Shown: positions 32,442 to 41,811, numbered from the stretch's first letter. The stretch: DNA of 64,000 nucleotides from JAGOPB01 sp964606295 (GCA_964606295.1 CAZSFR010000001.1:1-64000); one strand, 5' to 3'. The notes: generated from the letters alone by a model not told the origin. Numbers and translations are program-made.

Positions 32442-33809
32442 TTAAAAGCTGTGTAAAATGTCGATATTAGCCTGAATGCGGGCTGCGCGCGTCATTACTT
32501 GAGTTCCGTAGACAGTCGTAATGCTGGTGCAACCAGAGCCACCACCGTAGTAACGGCAAGCTGCATTGAGTTCAGCTGTATAGCCTCCCTTCCCTGCCCC
32601 AAGGTCGCCAAGGTACATTGAACTTGCCATGATCCCGTGTTCTGGTACCCACGGACTTACAGAAGAGACTCCGAGAGTTACAGATATTCTGTTCTCGAAG
32701 ATTACCCATGTTGACGGTATAAACTGCGCCAAACCGAGTGCGCCTCCGTAACCAAATGATAGAGGGCAAGAGACGGGGGTCGTAAAGGGATCAAGATTGA
32801 GCTTTTTTGTAATAGCCAAAAATGGTGTGACATCTCGTGTTGGCTTCATAACATTAGAAAATGGCGTTCCTGTATTTTTTCCAACACCAGCACCAGTCAC
32901 AGTATTTTTTAAGTAGCATGAACCAACGTTTGCACCATAATTTGATTCTTGTTCGAGTACTGCCAGAACTACTGCTGGACGGACGCCAGTCTTTTTTTGA
33001 GCAGATTCAGCATATGTCAATGCAGTTCCAAATGGAATTGCGCCAGAGTCGCGAAGCTGGAAAAGTGCTGCGCGTATTGACGATGCTTTCTTCTGTCTTT
33101 CAGCTAGCACTTTTTGGTATTCCGTTTCCTTTCCTTTGCTTACACTCAGTAATTTTTTCTTCTCTTGTTCGTTGAGCTCAACTTTTTTCTTGCTGTCTTC
33201 GAGAGAGACTTTCGTGTCTACTTCAGCATTTTTTTTGTCCTCAAGTGCTTGCTTTTCCTCAGTAGTCTTTCCTTGAACTTGTTCTATTTCCGCGACCGAG
33301 AGCCTGATGTCTTCCTTGATGGATTGGAATGAATCGAGGTCGACGTAAAATTCTGAAAGTGACTGTTTGCCAAGCACAATGTGTATCAATGATGTATCGT
33401 TTATTTCATTGGTTTTTCGCAAAAGTTGAGCGAGAGATTCTTTCTCACGTTCTATTTTTTGATCGAGTGTTTCGATGACATCTTGTTTGTTTACAATTTC
33501 TTCAGATAGTTTAGTGATTTGAAGGTTTTTTGCCTTGATGTTCAATTTTGCTTGTGCAATTTGGTTAGTGAGTATTGAAACATCTCGAGATATCGAACCC
33601 GTCTGCTTCTTTTGGCCCGCTAGAAGTTTCTCCTTTTCAGAAATTTCCGCTTCGAGTACCACTAATTCTGCCACTAAAGCCGCTCGCTCTTGCTCGGTTA
33701 GCGCAAGTACTGTGAGTACGGGTGTCATCATGAAAATGAATGCGAAAAGAACCGCTATGATATGTTTGCGGTTTATTTCGGAATAAATTTGTTTTGAAGA
33801 TATTTTCAT
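32442..33809 (-). CDS. Lytic transglycosylase with PcsB-like coiled coil
   Basis: 455 aa. Signal peptide/anchor (about residues 18-37), coiled coil (38-260) and a C-terminal SLT/MltB-like domain: AVLEQESNYGANVG contains the catalytic Glu, GGALGLAQFIPSTWVIF the active-site wall, and NAACRYYGGGSGC a late motif. Cuts glycan strands of peptidoglycan outside the membrane. The coiled coil has the same organisation as the M23 protein at 28027, with LGKQSLSEFYVDLDSFQSI in the place of the M23 protein's TEESFTDAW segment, so one regulatory head serves two catalytic types. Confidence 0.88.
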   Translation of the reverse strand: MKISSKQIYSEINRKHIIAVLFAFIFMMTPVLTVLALTEQERAALVAELVVLEAEISEKEKLLAGQKKQTGSISRDVSILTNQIAQAKLNIKAKNLQITKLSEEIVNKQDVIETLDQKIEREKESLAQLLRKTNEINDTSLIHIVLGKQSLSEFYVDLDSFQSIKEDIRLSVAEIEQVQGKTTEEKQALEDKKNAEVDTKVSLEDSKKKVELNEQEKKKLLSVSKGKETEYQKVLAERQKKASSIRAALFQLRDSGAIPFGTALTYAESAQKKTGVRPAVVLAVLEQESNYGANVGSCYLKNTVTGAGVGKNTGTPFSNVMKPTRDVTPFLAITKKLNLDPFTTPVSCPLSFGYGGALGLAQFIPSTWVIFENRISVTLGVSSVSPWVPEHGIMASSMYLGDLGAGKGGYTAELNAACRYYGGGSGCTSITTVYGTQVMTRAARIQANIDILHSF

Positions 33810-33842
33810 ATCAAGTACCTGCTGCCTTGGTGCTCAATAGCT

Positions 33843-34481
33843 TTATGAAGCTGGAGCTTCTTCGGCGTCCTCTTTCTTGCCTTTCTTCTCAACTTCGATT
33901 GCATTTAAATCAACAACCTCGTTAACAACCTCTTCCTCCTTTTCTTTTTCAATAAGAGCAACTAAGTCTTCCGCCCTGCCGATAAGTGTAATGTTTGCAG
34001 GAAGAATAATGTCGCCAGAAGTTATGTGGTCCTCGAGTGTTGCAAGCTTAGAAATATCTGCTTCAACTGAGTGTGGAAGCGATTTAGGAAGTCCTTCGAC
34101 GCGAATTTCGTGAAGTACCTTTACGAGCATACCCAAGCCAGATTTGACCGCAGGAGACTCACCAATGAATTCAATCGGAATATTTACCTCAATAGGCTTT
34201 GATGTGTCGATGGCCAAGAAATCGGCGTGTATAGGCTCATCAGTGACAGGATTAACCTGTACATCGTGGATAAGTGCATCAAACTCGCCTGCCTCAGTCC
34301 TAACACTTATTGTTCCAGATTCCCCTGCTTCTTTCCATACTTTTTTAAAATCTATCAAACCAATAGCTAATGATGTTGATGGGGTATTAAAACCGTATAT
34401 TACAGCCGGTATTTTGCCGTTTCCTAGTAATGTCTCGCGTGTCGCGCTGGAGTCTCTTTTGGTAGCTTCTATTGTAGTCAT
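33843..34481 (-). CDS. rplY: 50S ribosomal protein bL25 (CTC/TL5 form)
   Basis: 212 aa. 5S-rRNA-binding L25 domain (TTIEATKRDSSATRETL; GKIPAVIYGF) followed by the TL5-type beta domain (KPIEVNIPIEFIGESPAV) and an acidic Lys/Glu tail. Start at MTTIEATKR, as in homologues; -10 TAGAAT sits 8 nt before it. Longer than E. coli L25 (94 aa), matching the CTC group. Confidence 0.93.
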   Translation of the reverse strand: MTTIEATKRDSSATRETLLGNGKIPAVIYGFNTPSTSLAIGLIDFKKVWKEAGESGTISVRTEAGEFDALIHDVQVNPVTDEPIHADFLAIDTSKPIEVNIPIEFIGESPAVKSGLGMLVKVLHEIRVEGLPKSLPHSVEADISKLATLEDHITSGDIILPANITLIGRAEDLVALIEKEKEEEVVNEVVDLNAIEVEKKGKKEDAEEAPAS

Positions 34482-34489
34482 ATTGTCAA

Positions 34490-34495
34490 ATTCTA
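34490..34495 (-). promoter_or_regulatory. -10 element of rplY
   Basis: TAGAAT on the minus strand, 8 nt before the ATG at 34481. Confidence 0.5.
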
Positions 34496-34553
34496 TGCGA
34501 AATAACGCCAAAAGTCAACGTTTTGTGACAAAGAAGTAATTGTATGCAGATTT

Positions 34554-36227
34554 CTACTCTTTTATGAAGTAGCGCTTTATGTCTTCCTTTGTACCACCAA
34601 CTTTTTTGCGAGGATTGAAAATGTGTTTAGGGTCAAAAATTTCCTTTGTCTGTGAAAAATAGGAAAGGATTGTCGGCGAGAACATCTTTTCGAGATATGG
34701 CGTGCGGATAATGCCGTCGTTATGTTCTGCTGTGATGGAACCACCGAGCTCGGCGACAAGGTTGTATACTTTGTCTGAGACAGAAAGAATAATCTCCATG
34801 TTCGTTGACTCCTTTGGATCGAGAAGCGTGTAAATATGCATATTACCATCACCTGAATGTCCACCGACAGCAAAAGTCATTTTGTCTTTGTGTTCGTCAA
34901 GAATTTTATATAAGGCTGGATAGAATACAGATAATTTATCTGGTGTAACTATGACATCATCTATAAACGGCTCAGATTTCTTCTTTTTGAGATGATAACG
35001 GATGAGATTGAACGCTTGATGTCGTATGGTCCAATACTTTCTCGCTTCGAATTCGCTTTTTGTCAAATGAATTCCAATTTTCCTAAAATCTTCGAGCGTT
35101 TTTGTTGCTTCTAGTGCTTGTGCATTTAGAGCATCTTCGGAGTCACCGGTATATTCCACTAGCATTATTAAGTGCGGAAACCCATACCTGAGGGTCATGA
35201 GTGTCTCTGGGCCGAAACTAAAAATAAGTCTAAAAAAGTTCTTTATTCCCAGAAGTTTCGCAAAGCTGTAAATGTAGCGTAATACAATCAAAAATGTTTT
35301 GTCGTCGTAACACTCCATGCTTTCAGGTCGTGTCTTCAGAATTTTATTTACTAAATCGGGCAAGATATCCAAATCACGCAAGAAAAGTACAATGAGTCTC
35401 GAGTACTTTTTGGGTTGGACAAGACGAAAAGTAATTTCAGTAATAATACCAAGCGTTCCTTGTGAACCAACAATAAGAGCGCAAAGATCAAACGTGCCAG
35501 CGCTTTTGTCATAGACATTCCATAAGTAATATCCAGCAGAATTTTTTGAAACTTTCGGTTTTGCTGAAATGATTTCCTCGTAGTTTGTACTGATAAGTTC
35601 AAAAAGAGCACTATAAATATTTCCCTCTCTTCCTGCACCAGACACTTTCCCTTTTAGTTCAGAGAGCGTTAATGGCTTCATCTCGTACACATTACCATCA
35701 TCGAAAACAACGCGAAGACTAGTTACGAAGTTTTCTGTTTTTCCGTATACAAGAGACTTTTCGCCACCAGCATTGTTTCCCACCATTCCACCCACAGTAC
35801 ATATATCGCGGGACGCACTATATGTCGGCATTACTAAGCCAAGCTTTTTAGTTTCAATGTCGAAATCCCTGTAATACGTTCCTGGCAGAACTCTTGCTAT
35901 GCCACCATCATCTATTTTTTCGACAGAAAGTGTGCCGTACATGTATTTGGTAACATCGATAATAATTGAATTATTAATAGCCCCACCCGACATACAGGTT
36001 CCAGCACTTCGTACTGTCAGAGAAAGTTCTGGATTTTCTATCTTGTTCTCGCTAACAAATCTTACGAGCGCAGAAATATCCTTTTCGTGCTTTGGATATA
36101 CGACGCATGTCGGCATGATTTCGAAAATACTCGCATCGCGACTTGCAATTTTGCGGACAGCATCATCAAATACTACATCTCCCTCAATGATTTCTTCCAG
36201 ACTCTTTTTTAAGATTTCAGATGTCAT
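34554..36227 (-). CDS. FAD-linked oxidase, GlcD/D-lactate dehydrogenase-like
   Basis: 557 aa. FAD-binding type 4 (PCMH) domain (VYPKHEKDISALVRFV; VRSAGTCMSGGAINNSI; GMVGNNAGGEKSL) then the oxidase C domain (GGHSGDGNMHIYTLL; HNDGIIRTPYLEKMF; FDPKHIFNPRKKVG). Oxidises a 2-hydroxy acid such as D-lactate or glycolate; the electron acceptor is unknown because no Fe-S partner is adjacent. The ATG lies 1 nt after the murG stop, so it is cotranscribed with wall genes, which is unusual. Confidence 0.88.
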   Translation of the reverse strand: MTSEILKKSLEEIIEGDVVFDDAVRKIASRDASIFEIMPTCVVYPKHEKDISALVRFVSENKIENPELSLTVRSAGTCMSGGAINNSIIIDVTKYMYGTLSVEKIDDGGIARVLPGTYYRDFDIETKKLGLVMPTYSASRDICTVGGMVGNNAGGEKSLVYGKTENFVTSLRVVFDDGNVYEMKPLTLSELKGKVSGAGREGNIYSALFELISTNYEEIISAKPKVSKNSAGYYLWNVYDKSAGTFDLCALIVGSQGTLGIITEITFRLVQPKKYSRLIVLFLRDLDILPDLVNKILKTRPESMECYDDKTFLIVLRYIYSFAKLLGIKNFFRLIFSFGPETLMTLRYGFPHLIMLVEYTGDSEDALNAQALEATKTLEDFRKIGIHLTKSEFEARKYWTIRHQAFNLIRYHLKKKKSEPFIDDVIVTPDKLSVFYPALYKILDEHKDKMTFAVGGHSGDGNMHIYTLLDPKESTNMEIILSVSDKVYNLVAELGGSITAEHNDGIIRTPYLEKMFSPTILSYFSQTKEIFDPKHIFNPRKKVGGTKEDIKRYFIKE

Positions 36228-36228
36228 A

Positions 36229-37365
36229 TTATTTTTCGTGCGAAAGTCCGATTGCTAAAACTTCTTTTGCCATTATACGAGCGGCGTCAGTCACTGCTGT
36301 ACTTTTGGCGCTAGTAGACATTTTTTGCCAAAGAGCTTGATCGCTTAGTATTCTATCAATTTCTGCAAATAAAATAGTGTGGGAGAGATTTGGTTGCTCC
36401 ATAACTATCGCTCCCCCGTGTCGGGCATAGCTATATGCATTTGTTCTTTGGTGCCCAGCATGGTCAACCGCTTCTGGAAGCGGTATTAAGATTGATGGTA
36501 TTCCCCATGCCGAAATCTCGCCAATAGAAGTTCCGCCAGCACGCGATATATATAATTTGGCAACACCTGCACACATTTTCGTCGCGAGTGGATTGAAAAA
36601 TCCAAACACTTTATAACGTTCTTTATTCGGACTATTTTCAAGAACTATATCTGCCGCAGCGGTTATCTCCTTTTCATTTTTCTTTCCAACCTGATGTATG
36701 ACTTGATATTTCGTTAGGAGTTGTGGAAGTGTCTCAATGATAACATCGTTGATTGTTTCGGCGCCTGTAGATCCTCCAACAATAACGATGGTTGGTATTG
36801 TTGGGTTGAGCTTGAGATATTCATAGGCTCCTTCTTTTGCAGGAACCAAAATGTCACCCCGAATTGGTTGACCAACAAGCGCTGTTCTATCTTTTGGGAA
36901 AAACTCAGCTGCCTCAGGGAATGCTATACCAATACGCTTTGCAAATTTGCTTGCCCATAGGTTTACACGACCTGGATGCGTATCTGACTCATGTAAGACG
37001 ACAGGTATTCGAAGAATACGAGCTGCAACAAGTGTTGGAAAACTTGCAAAACCTCCCTTTGACACAACGACATCAGGATAGATGACATACAATACTAAAA
37101 GCGCTAAAACTATACCAGAGAGCGTTTTAAATTTATCAAAAAAATTTAGCAGTGAAGTGTATGTGCGTACCTTTCCCGCATTTATTTTCTTGAATGTTAT
37201 TCCATTCTCAAAAAGAGCGACCTTGTCATATGGATCGTTTGAAACATAATATAGTTTCAATTCTATAATTTTTTCCATTTCAGCAATCTTTCGGAGTTCT
37301 TCGGCAATAGCTATCAAAGGGAAAAAATGTCCTCCTGTGCCACCACCTGCTAATACAATTTTCAT
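36229..37365 (-). CDS. murG: UDP-GlcNAc:lipid I N-acetylglucosaminyltransferase
   Basis: 378 aa GT28 enzyme making lipid II. MKIVLAGGGTGGHFFPLIAIAEEL is the diagnostic N-terminus; VSKGGFASFPTLVAARI, VVLHESDTHPGRVN, IVIVGGSTGAETIN and SRAGGTSIGEISAWGIPSI follow (each within the known donor and acceptor sites). Between it and ftsW is a TATAAT 6 nt before the ATG, so it has an internal promoter as well as operon read-through. Confidence 0.96.
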   Translation of the reverse strand: MKIVLAGGGTGGHFFPLIAIAEELRKIAEMEKIIELKLYYVSNDPYDKVALFENGITFKKINAGKVRTYTSLLNFFDKFKTLSGIVLALLVLYVIYPDVVVSKGGFASFPTLVAARILRIPVVLHESDTHPGRVNLWASKFAKRIGIAFPEAAEFFPKDRTALVGQPIRGDILVPAKEGAYEYLKLNPTIPTIVIVGGSTGAETINDVIIETLPQLLTKYQVIHQVGKKNEKEITAAADIVLENSPNKERYKVFGFFNPLATKMCAGVAKLYISRAGGTSIGEISAWGIPSILIPLPEAVDHAGHQRTNAYSYARHGGAIVMEQPNLSHTILFAEIDRILSDQALWQKMSTSAKSTAVTDAARIMAKEVLAIGLSHEK

Positions 37366-37371
37366 ATATTC

Positions 37372-37377
37372 ATTATA
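37372..37377 (-). promoter_or_regulatory. -10 element internal to the wall cluster (murG)
   Basis: TATAAT, then GAATAT (6 nt) and the murG ATG; in the 32-nt gap after ftsW. Confidence 0.65.
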
Positions 37378-37397
37378 AAATAGGACTAAAAATTATC

Positions 37398-38498
37398 CTA
37401 ACGTCCCATTTGCGCCGTTTTCGAGATGCTCAATACAAGAGCAGTAATGCCCAACGAAAGGGCCAACGCAGTTCCACCGTGGCTTACGAAAACAAGAGGA
37501 ACACCTGTTAATGGAAAAAGTCCTATAATTGACGCAATGTTCATGAGTGACTGAATAATGATAAGTGTAATGAATCCAACAATAAGAAGTTTTCCAAATA
37601 GATCTGGAGTTTTTGATGCGATACGATAACCACGCATTGCAAAAGATATAAAAAGAAAAATAAGTATCGACGTCCCAATAAATCCAAATTCCTCTCCGAC
37701 AACAGCGAAGACAGAGTCACCTTGTGGCTCTGGAAGATAGCTGAATTTTTGAATACTTTGTCCCGGCCCACGACCGAAGATACCGCCGGACCCTATTGCA
37801 ATTAAAGATTGTTTGAGCTGATAAGATGATCCTTGGGGATCGCTTGCTGGGTTTATGAATGTAGTAACACGATCCATAAGATACGGACGTGTCGTCACAA
37901 GGAATGTTCCTGCGGCAAGTCCTACAAACATAATAATGATGACGTATTTCAGTTTAAGTCCTGCAACAAAATACATTGCAAGTACTGAGGCTATTATGAG
38001 AAGAAGACTCTTCGTGTCTGGTTGTGGGATAAGAAGTCCAGCGCAAACACCAGTAATCGCTAGAAATGGCAATAAGCCGTACCTGATTGTGTTGACTCTC
38101 CCCTTTACCCAAGATAGCCAGCCGGCCATATAGAGAACGACAGCAATTTTCAAAAATTCTGCAGGCTGAAATGATACAGGACCTAAAGATACCCACCTAT
38201 TTGCTCCCCCGTGGCTAAGCGCAAGGCTAGGGATATAGACAAGCAAAGTCACCATGATTGACCCGATGAGAATGAAGAATGCCAAGTTCTTCCATTTTTG
38301 GTATTGAGTTTTAAGAACAATAATAAAAAGAATGGTTCCACAACCGAGTCCTAAAAGAAGTTGATTGGTGATGACTCCCCAAAATTTTGCTTCATTTTTA
38401 GCCAGTATTCCCATTGATGCTGAAATGAAAATAATAATCCCCAAAATAGTAAGGATTGTCGTAAGCACAAGGAAAACTTTGTCTACTTTTGCAAACAT
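37398..38498 (-). CDS. ftsW: FtsW/RodA/SpoVE family peptidoglycan glycosyltransferase
   Basis: 366 aa, ten membrane helices of the SEDS family. HGGANRWVSLGPVSFQPAEFLKI reduced to its motif NRWVSLG..FQPAE, PDTKSLLLI and GRGPGQSIQKFSYLPEPQGD are conserved; the VFVSHGGTALALSLG end is typical. Polymerises glycan from lipid II. The start at 38498 (MFAKVDKVF) follows the mraY stop by 2 nt; a longer frame would lie inside mraY. FtsW rather than RodA is inferred from the dcw-like context. Confidence 0.92.
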   Translation of the reverse strand: MFAKVDKVFLVLTTILTILGIIIFISASMGILAKNEAKFWGVITNQLLLGLGCGTILFIIVLKTQYQKWKNLAFFILIGSIMVTLLVYIPSLALSHGGANRWVSLGPVSFQPAEFLKIAVVLYMAGWLSWVKGRVNTIRYGLLPFLAITGVCAGLLIPQPDTKSLLLIIASVLAMYFVAGLKLKYVIIIMFVGLAAGTFLVTTRPYLMDRVTTFINPASDPQGSSYQLKQSLIAIGSGGIFGRGPGQSIQKFSYLPEPQGDSVFAVVGEEFGFIGTSILIFLFISFAMRGYRIASKTPDLFGKLLIVGFITLIIIQSLMNIASIIGLFPLTGVPLVFVSHGGTALALSLGITALVLSISKTAQMGR

Positions 38499-38500
38499 AC

Positions 38501-39562
38501 TCAGCCTAATATTGCTAGAACCATGCCGACTGTTGCTGAAACGAGAGCGACAATCCAGTAGCGCATAGTCACTTTTGCTTTCGACCAACCACGTAATTCA
38601 AACTGATGATGCAAAAGTGCCACAGTAAAAACTTTTTTTCCAAAAAATGTTTTTGAAACCATTTGAATAATCGCAATGAGTGATGTGATGAAAAGTGGAA
38701 ATGCAATGATTGGTAGTAGTAATACTGAATCTGTCAAAAATGCGATTGTCGAGATTGTGAGTGTGAGTGCCATCATACCTGTTTCCCCCATGTAGAATCG
38801 TGCCGGTGGAATATTGAACCAAAGAAATGAAAGTAGTGCGCCAATTATAACGGAACAAAAAGCGGCGAGGTCTATTTGGTTGTTGAAAAATGTGATACCG
38901 GCAAATGATGCGAAGACCGTAGCTAACAATCCGCCAGAGAGGCCGTCGATGCCATCCACAATGCTCGTTGAGAAAACACCAAGCGTCACAATAATAAAAA
39001 ATGGGATTATCAGAATACCAAGATAGAGTGTGCCGTCAAACGGAACGTGGATAGACGTCATTCCAAGCTTGTAGTAGAACCACGAACCGACGATGAATGC
39101 AAGGATCGAAATAAGCAACACTTTCACATATCGCACAAAAATAGGATCTCCGACAAGCTTCTTTGGTGGAAAGACTTGCAAGAGGTCATCAGCTAATCCC
39201 ATAAGTGCCCCAATGAAAAGTGTTGCAATAGGGACAAAGGTTTGATTTCGACTCAGAAACTCTAACTTAGACGTTATGGAGTTTGGAAAGATGATGTATA
39301 TAACGAAAAAAAGTCCTATTGTAAGAAATACAGCTATCCACACTATCATGCCACCAACACGAGGTGTCTCTGTCTCAATGCTGTCATTTGCTATTTCCTC
39401 CATATGATTTATTGCTGGCAGACTCTGACTCCTCCCGTGTCTTCTCCAAAGTCTCCACTTATAAAAGTAGTGCGAAAAAAGTGGAGTTATGCCAATACCT
39501 ATCAGAAAGGCTAAAGTCGCAGGAAGAAATATTTTGACTGCATTTATGTAAGCGAGATCCAT
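38501..39562 (-). CDS. mraY: Phospho-N-acetylmuramoyl-pentapeptide transferase
   Basis: 353 aa, about ten membrane helices. TPRVGGMIVW, GLADDLLQVF (DD motif), STSIVDGIDGLSGGLLA and MGETGMMALTLT are the catalytic loops of MraY, and LLHHQFELRGWSKAKV is the C-terminal signature. Makes lipid I from UDP-MurNAc-pentapeptide. Third gene after scpB; -10-like TATAAT 8 nt upstream suggests an extra promoter. Confidence 0.95.
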   Translation of the reverse strand: MDLAYINAVKIFLPATLAFLIGIGITPLFSHYFYKWRLWRRHGRSQSLPAINHMEEIANDSIETETPRVGGMIVWIAVFLTIGLFFVIYIIFPNSITSKLEFLSRNQTFVPIATLFIGALMGLADDLLQVFPPKKLVGDPIFVRYVKVLLISILAFIVGSWFYYKLGMTSIHVPFDGTLYLGILIIPFFIIVTLGVFSTSIVDGIDGLSGGLLATVFASFAGITFFNNQIDLAAFCSVIIGALLSFLWFNIPPARFYMGETGMMALTLTISTIAFLTDSVLLLPIIAFPLFITSLIAIIQMVSKTFFGKKVFTVALLHHQFELRGWSKAKVTMRYWIVALVSATVGMVLAILG

Positions 39563-39570
39563 ATACTGAT

Positions 39571-39576
39571 ATTATA
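39571..39576 (-). promoter_or_regulatory. -10 element of mraY
   Basis: TATAAT on the minus strand, 8 nt before the mraY ATG, in the 30-nt gap after the DD-carboxypeptidase gene. Confidence 0.45.
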
Positions 39577-39592
39577 ATCTTTAATTTGAATT

Positions 39593-40480
39593 TTAAAAAG
39601 GCGCGAGTTCCTTTTCCATAATACTTTCTACCAAAAGATGCATGTCAGCAAATCTGCCATCCTTAGTTGACCCAAGCACGACAGCAACAACTGGTGAGAG
39701 AATACCCCTATCAAAAATGAAAGCGAGATTTCCTCCAGCGATATCCGTGAGACCTGTTTTAGAACCCAAACGTCCTGGAAATGTGTTGATGTCTTTGTTG
39801 GTATTTTCGACATTGTGAACTATACCTGAAAGTGATGTGAATTTTCGTGACTCTAAGCCAGTTCCTGAGAGTGCCTCAGGAAACTTCTTTGAGAACGCAT
39901 CAAGTAATATTGCGACATCCAAAGCCGTGCCATATGCACCCGCAGTTTCTTCTGCGTCAAGACCGCTTTCGTTATAAAATATTGTCTTCATCATACCTAG
40001 CTCTACTGCCGTCACGTTCATGCTTGCGATGAAAGAGTTGGAGTGAATATTCTCGTACGTTTCTCGAATTGAACGCGCAGCATCGTTCGATGAGACAAGT
40101 AACATAAATTCAATAATATTTGAAAGTTGCCACTTCTCATCTACTAAAAGTCCGTGATCGTCAGGCATCATGAGTGATTGTTTGCTTATAGTTACTACTG
40201 TCTCCTTTGGAAGAGACGAAAGTGCAACATAAGCCGTCATGAGTTTGGTGATTGATGCAAGCGGAAGAACAGTCTCTTCATTTTTTTTGAACAGTACTTT
40301 TTCTGTGTTTGGGTCATAGGCAAAAAGAGATTCAGCAAGAAAAATTTCATTAGAGGACTCTTCTGCTCTGGTATCAACGATTTGTTCTGGCTGAGGTGCC
40401 TTCTCGAGAAAAAACGCTCCAATGAGCACGAGAACAAAGAAAGATGCTACGTACAAATCTTTTATATTAAAGCCCAGCAT
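39593..40480 (-). CDS. D-alanyl-D-alanine carboxypeptidase (S11, PBP5/DacA-like)
   Basis: 295 aa with an N-terminal membrane helix (YVASFFVLVLIGAFFL). Active site motifs: LASITKLMTAY (SxxK), LVSSNDAARS (SxN) and GSKTGLTDIAGG (KTG). Trims the terminal D-Ala of stem peptides outside the membrane. Lacks the C-terminal domain and anchor of E. coli PBP5, being anchored at the N-terminus instead. 3 nt after scpB. Confidence 0.92.
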   Translation of the reverse strand: MLGFNIKDLYVASFFVLVLIGAFFLEKAPQPEQIVDTRAEESSNEIFLAESLFAYDPNTEKVLFKKNEETVLPLASITKLMTAYVALSSLPKETVVTISKQSLMMPDDHGLLVDEKWQLSNIIEFMLLVSSNDAARSIRETYENIHSNSFIASMNVTAVELGMMKTIFYNESGLDAEETAGAYGTALDVAILLDAFSKKFPEALSGTGLESRKFTSLSGIVHNVENTNKDINTFPGRLGSKTGLTDIAGGNLAFIFDRGILSPVVAVVLGSTKDGRFADMHLLVESIMEKELAPF

Positions 40481-40483
40481 AGG

Positions 40484-41035
40484 TTAGGATGCTGGCTCAT
40501 TAACTGCCGATTCTGAGGCGTTGTTCATGAGAGTTTTGTAATACTCAGCAAAGTTTGGCAAGGCTTCGACAGTATTAACGCCAAGATATTGTAGTAAATC
40601 AAAAGATGGTTTGTACATATACGCACGAGCGTCATTGGAATCTTGTTCTCGTTCTATCAATCCTCGAACAAGTAGATTTCGTATAATGAAACTTGAATTC
40701 ACACCGCGGATGTAGTCGATAGTCCCACGAGTCGCCCGTTTTCTATAAAGTATTATAGCAATTGTTTCAAGGGACGCTTTTGAAAGTTCCTTTGATAATT
40801 CCTCCTTCCGGATAGCTTCAAAAAATATTCCGAGCTCTGGATGAGTTCCGAGAGAGTAGTCATCGTCACGTTTTAGAAGCACAATCCCCCGTTCCGATAG
40901 ACATGCCTCCAGTTCACGAATACCATCGTCGCATTCAGTGCTCGTTATCTTTAGTAATTTTACAATATCGTTCTTTGATATTGGCTCTCCTCTAAAGAAC
41001 AGAAGTGATTCAATTTTTGCGCTTGTTGAAATCAT
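40484..41035 (-). CDS. scpB: Segregation and condensation protein B
   Basis: 183 aa. Two winged-helix domains: IESLLFFRGEPISKNDI, then SLETIAIILYRKRATRGTIDYIRGVNSSFIIRNLLVRGLIE reduced to its signature IDYIRGVNS. Kleisin-associated subunit of the SMC-ScpAB condensin. Starts 2 nt after scpA. Confidence 0.95.
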   Translation of the reverse strand: MISTSAKIESLLFFRGEPISKNDIVKLLKITSTECDDGIRELEACLSERGIVLLKRDDDYSLGTHPELGIFFEAIRKEELSKELSKASLETIAIILYRKRATRGTIDYIRGVNSSFIIRNLLVRGLIEREQDSNDARAYMYKPSFDLLQYLGVNTVEALPNFAEYYKTLMNNASESAVNEPAS

Positions 41036-41037
41036 AA

Positions 41038-41799
41038 TTAATCTTGAGAGATGTCGCTGATAATTTCTGTTTTGATAAATGTTATGTCGCCAAACTCACT
41101 TTGTTGTAAGACATCCATGAGGCCAAGTCTGACGACTTCCAGCATAGCAAGGAATGACACTATAACAAAGACTTTTGCTTCAGCAGGACTCTTCGTACCA
41201 GCTTCGGTAAGAGATTTGAATGAGAGTTCTGTCGCTTTCGACAGTCTCTCCGTCAGATTATTAATCGCATCCTCAATGCTCATCATCTTTTGAATTTCGA
41301 CTTCTGGTTTTGCTATCTCTGGTTGCGGTAGTGCTGAGATAACACTTGTTATCGATGCCAGCATTCTCTCCTTTGTTAGAGATTGGTCAGGGCTAAATAC
41401 TGGAGTTGCAAAATCTCTTTCAGGTGCAGGGTAAATAATGCGGACGCCATACAAATTTGCAAGTGGCTCTAGAGATTCTTTGATTACTTGATACATCCGC
41501 AAACGGTTTTCGAGTACTTGTATATCCGTTTCCTCCTCGCGAGTCAACGAAAGGTTTGGGAGTAGAGATTTTGATTTGATGAGAATGAGAGTAGAAGCAA
41601 TTGAAAGGAATTGTGTCATAAGTCCCAAGTTCTCACTTGACAAATTTTTCATGTACGCCAAATACTCTTCCGTAACGAGCGCCAAAGATATATCGTTGAT
41701 ATGAAGTTTGCGCGACTCAACAAGCTCGAGTAGAAGCTCGAGTGGTCCCTCGAAAACAGTGCTTTTGACTTTAAATTCGTGCAAAGTTGTCTCTGACAT
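41038..41799 (-). CDS. scpA: Segregation and condensation protein A (kleisin)
   Basis: 253 aa. FEGPLELLLELVESRKLHINDISLA shortened to FEGPLELLLELVE and INDISLALVTEEYLAYM is the classic N-terminal SMC-binding part; the C-terminal winged helix ends VIVSFLAMLEVVRLG with GDITFIKTE. Start placed at MSETTLHEF (41799) because -10 TACAAT is 6 nt upstream and the longer frame has no homologous N-terminus. Heads the scpAB-dacA-mraY-ftsW-murG cluster. Confidence 0.95.
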   Translation of the reverse strand: MSETTLHEFKVKSTVFEGPLELLLELVESRKLHINDISLALVTEEYLAYMKNLSSENLGLMTQFLSIASTLILIKSKSLLPNLSLTREEETDIQVLENRLRMYQVIKESLEPLANLYGVRIIYPAPERDFATPVFSPDQSLTKERMLASITSVISALPQPEIAKPEVEIQKMMSIEDAINNLTERLSKATELSFKSLTEAGTKSPAEAKVFVIVSFLAMLEVVRLGLMDVLQQSEFGDITFIKTEIISDISQD

Positions 41800-41805
41800 G
41801 GATCC

Positions 41806-41811
41806 ATTGTA
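41806..41811 (-). promoter_or_regulatory. -10 element of scpA cluster
   Basis: TACAAT, then GGATCC (6 nt) and ATG at 41799. Confidence 0.6.

Noticed and set aside
41700..41740. Tandem AAGCTCGAGT repeat
   Set aside because: It lies within scpA codons for a Leu/Glu-rich helix and is explained by coding.
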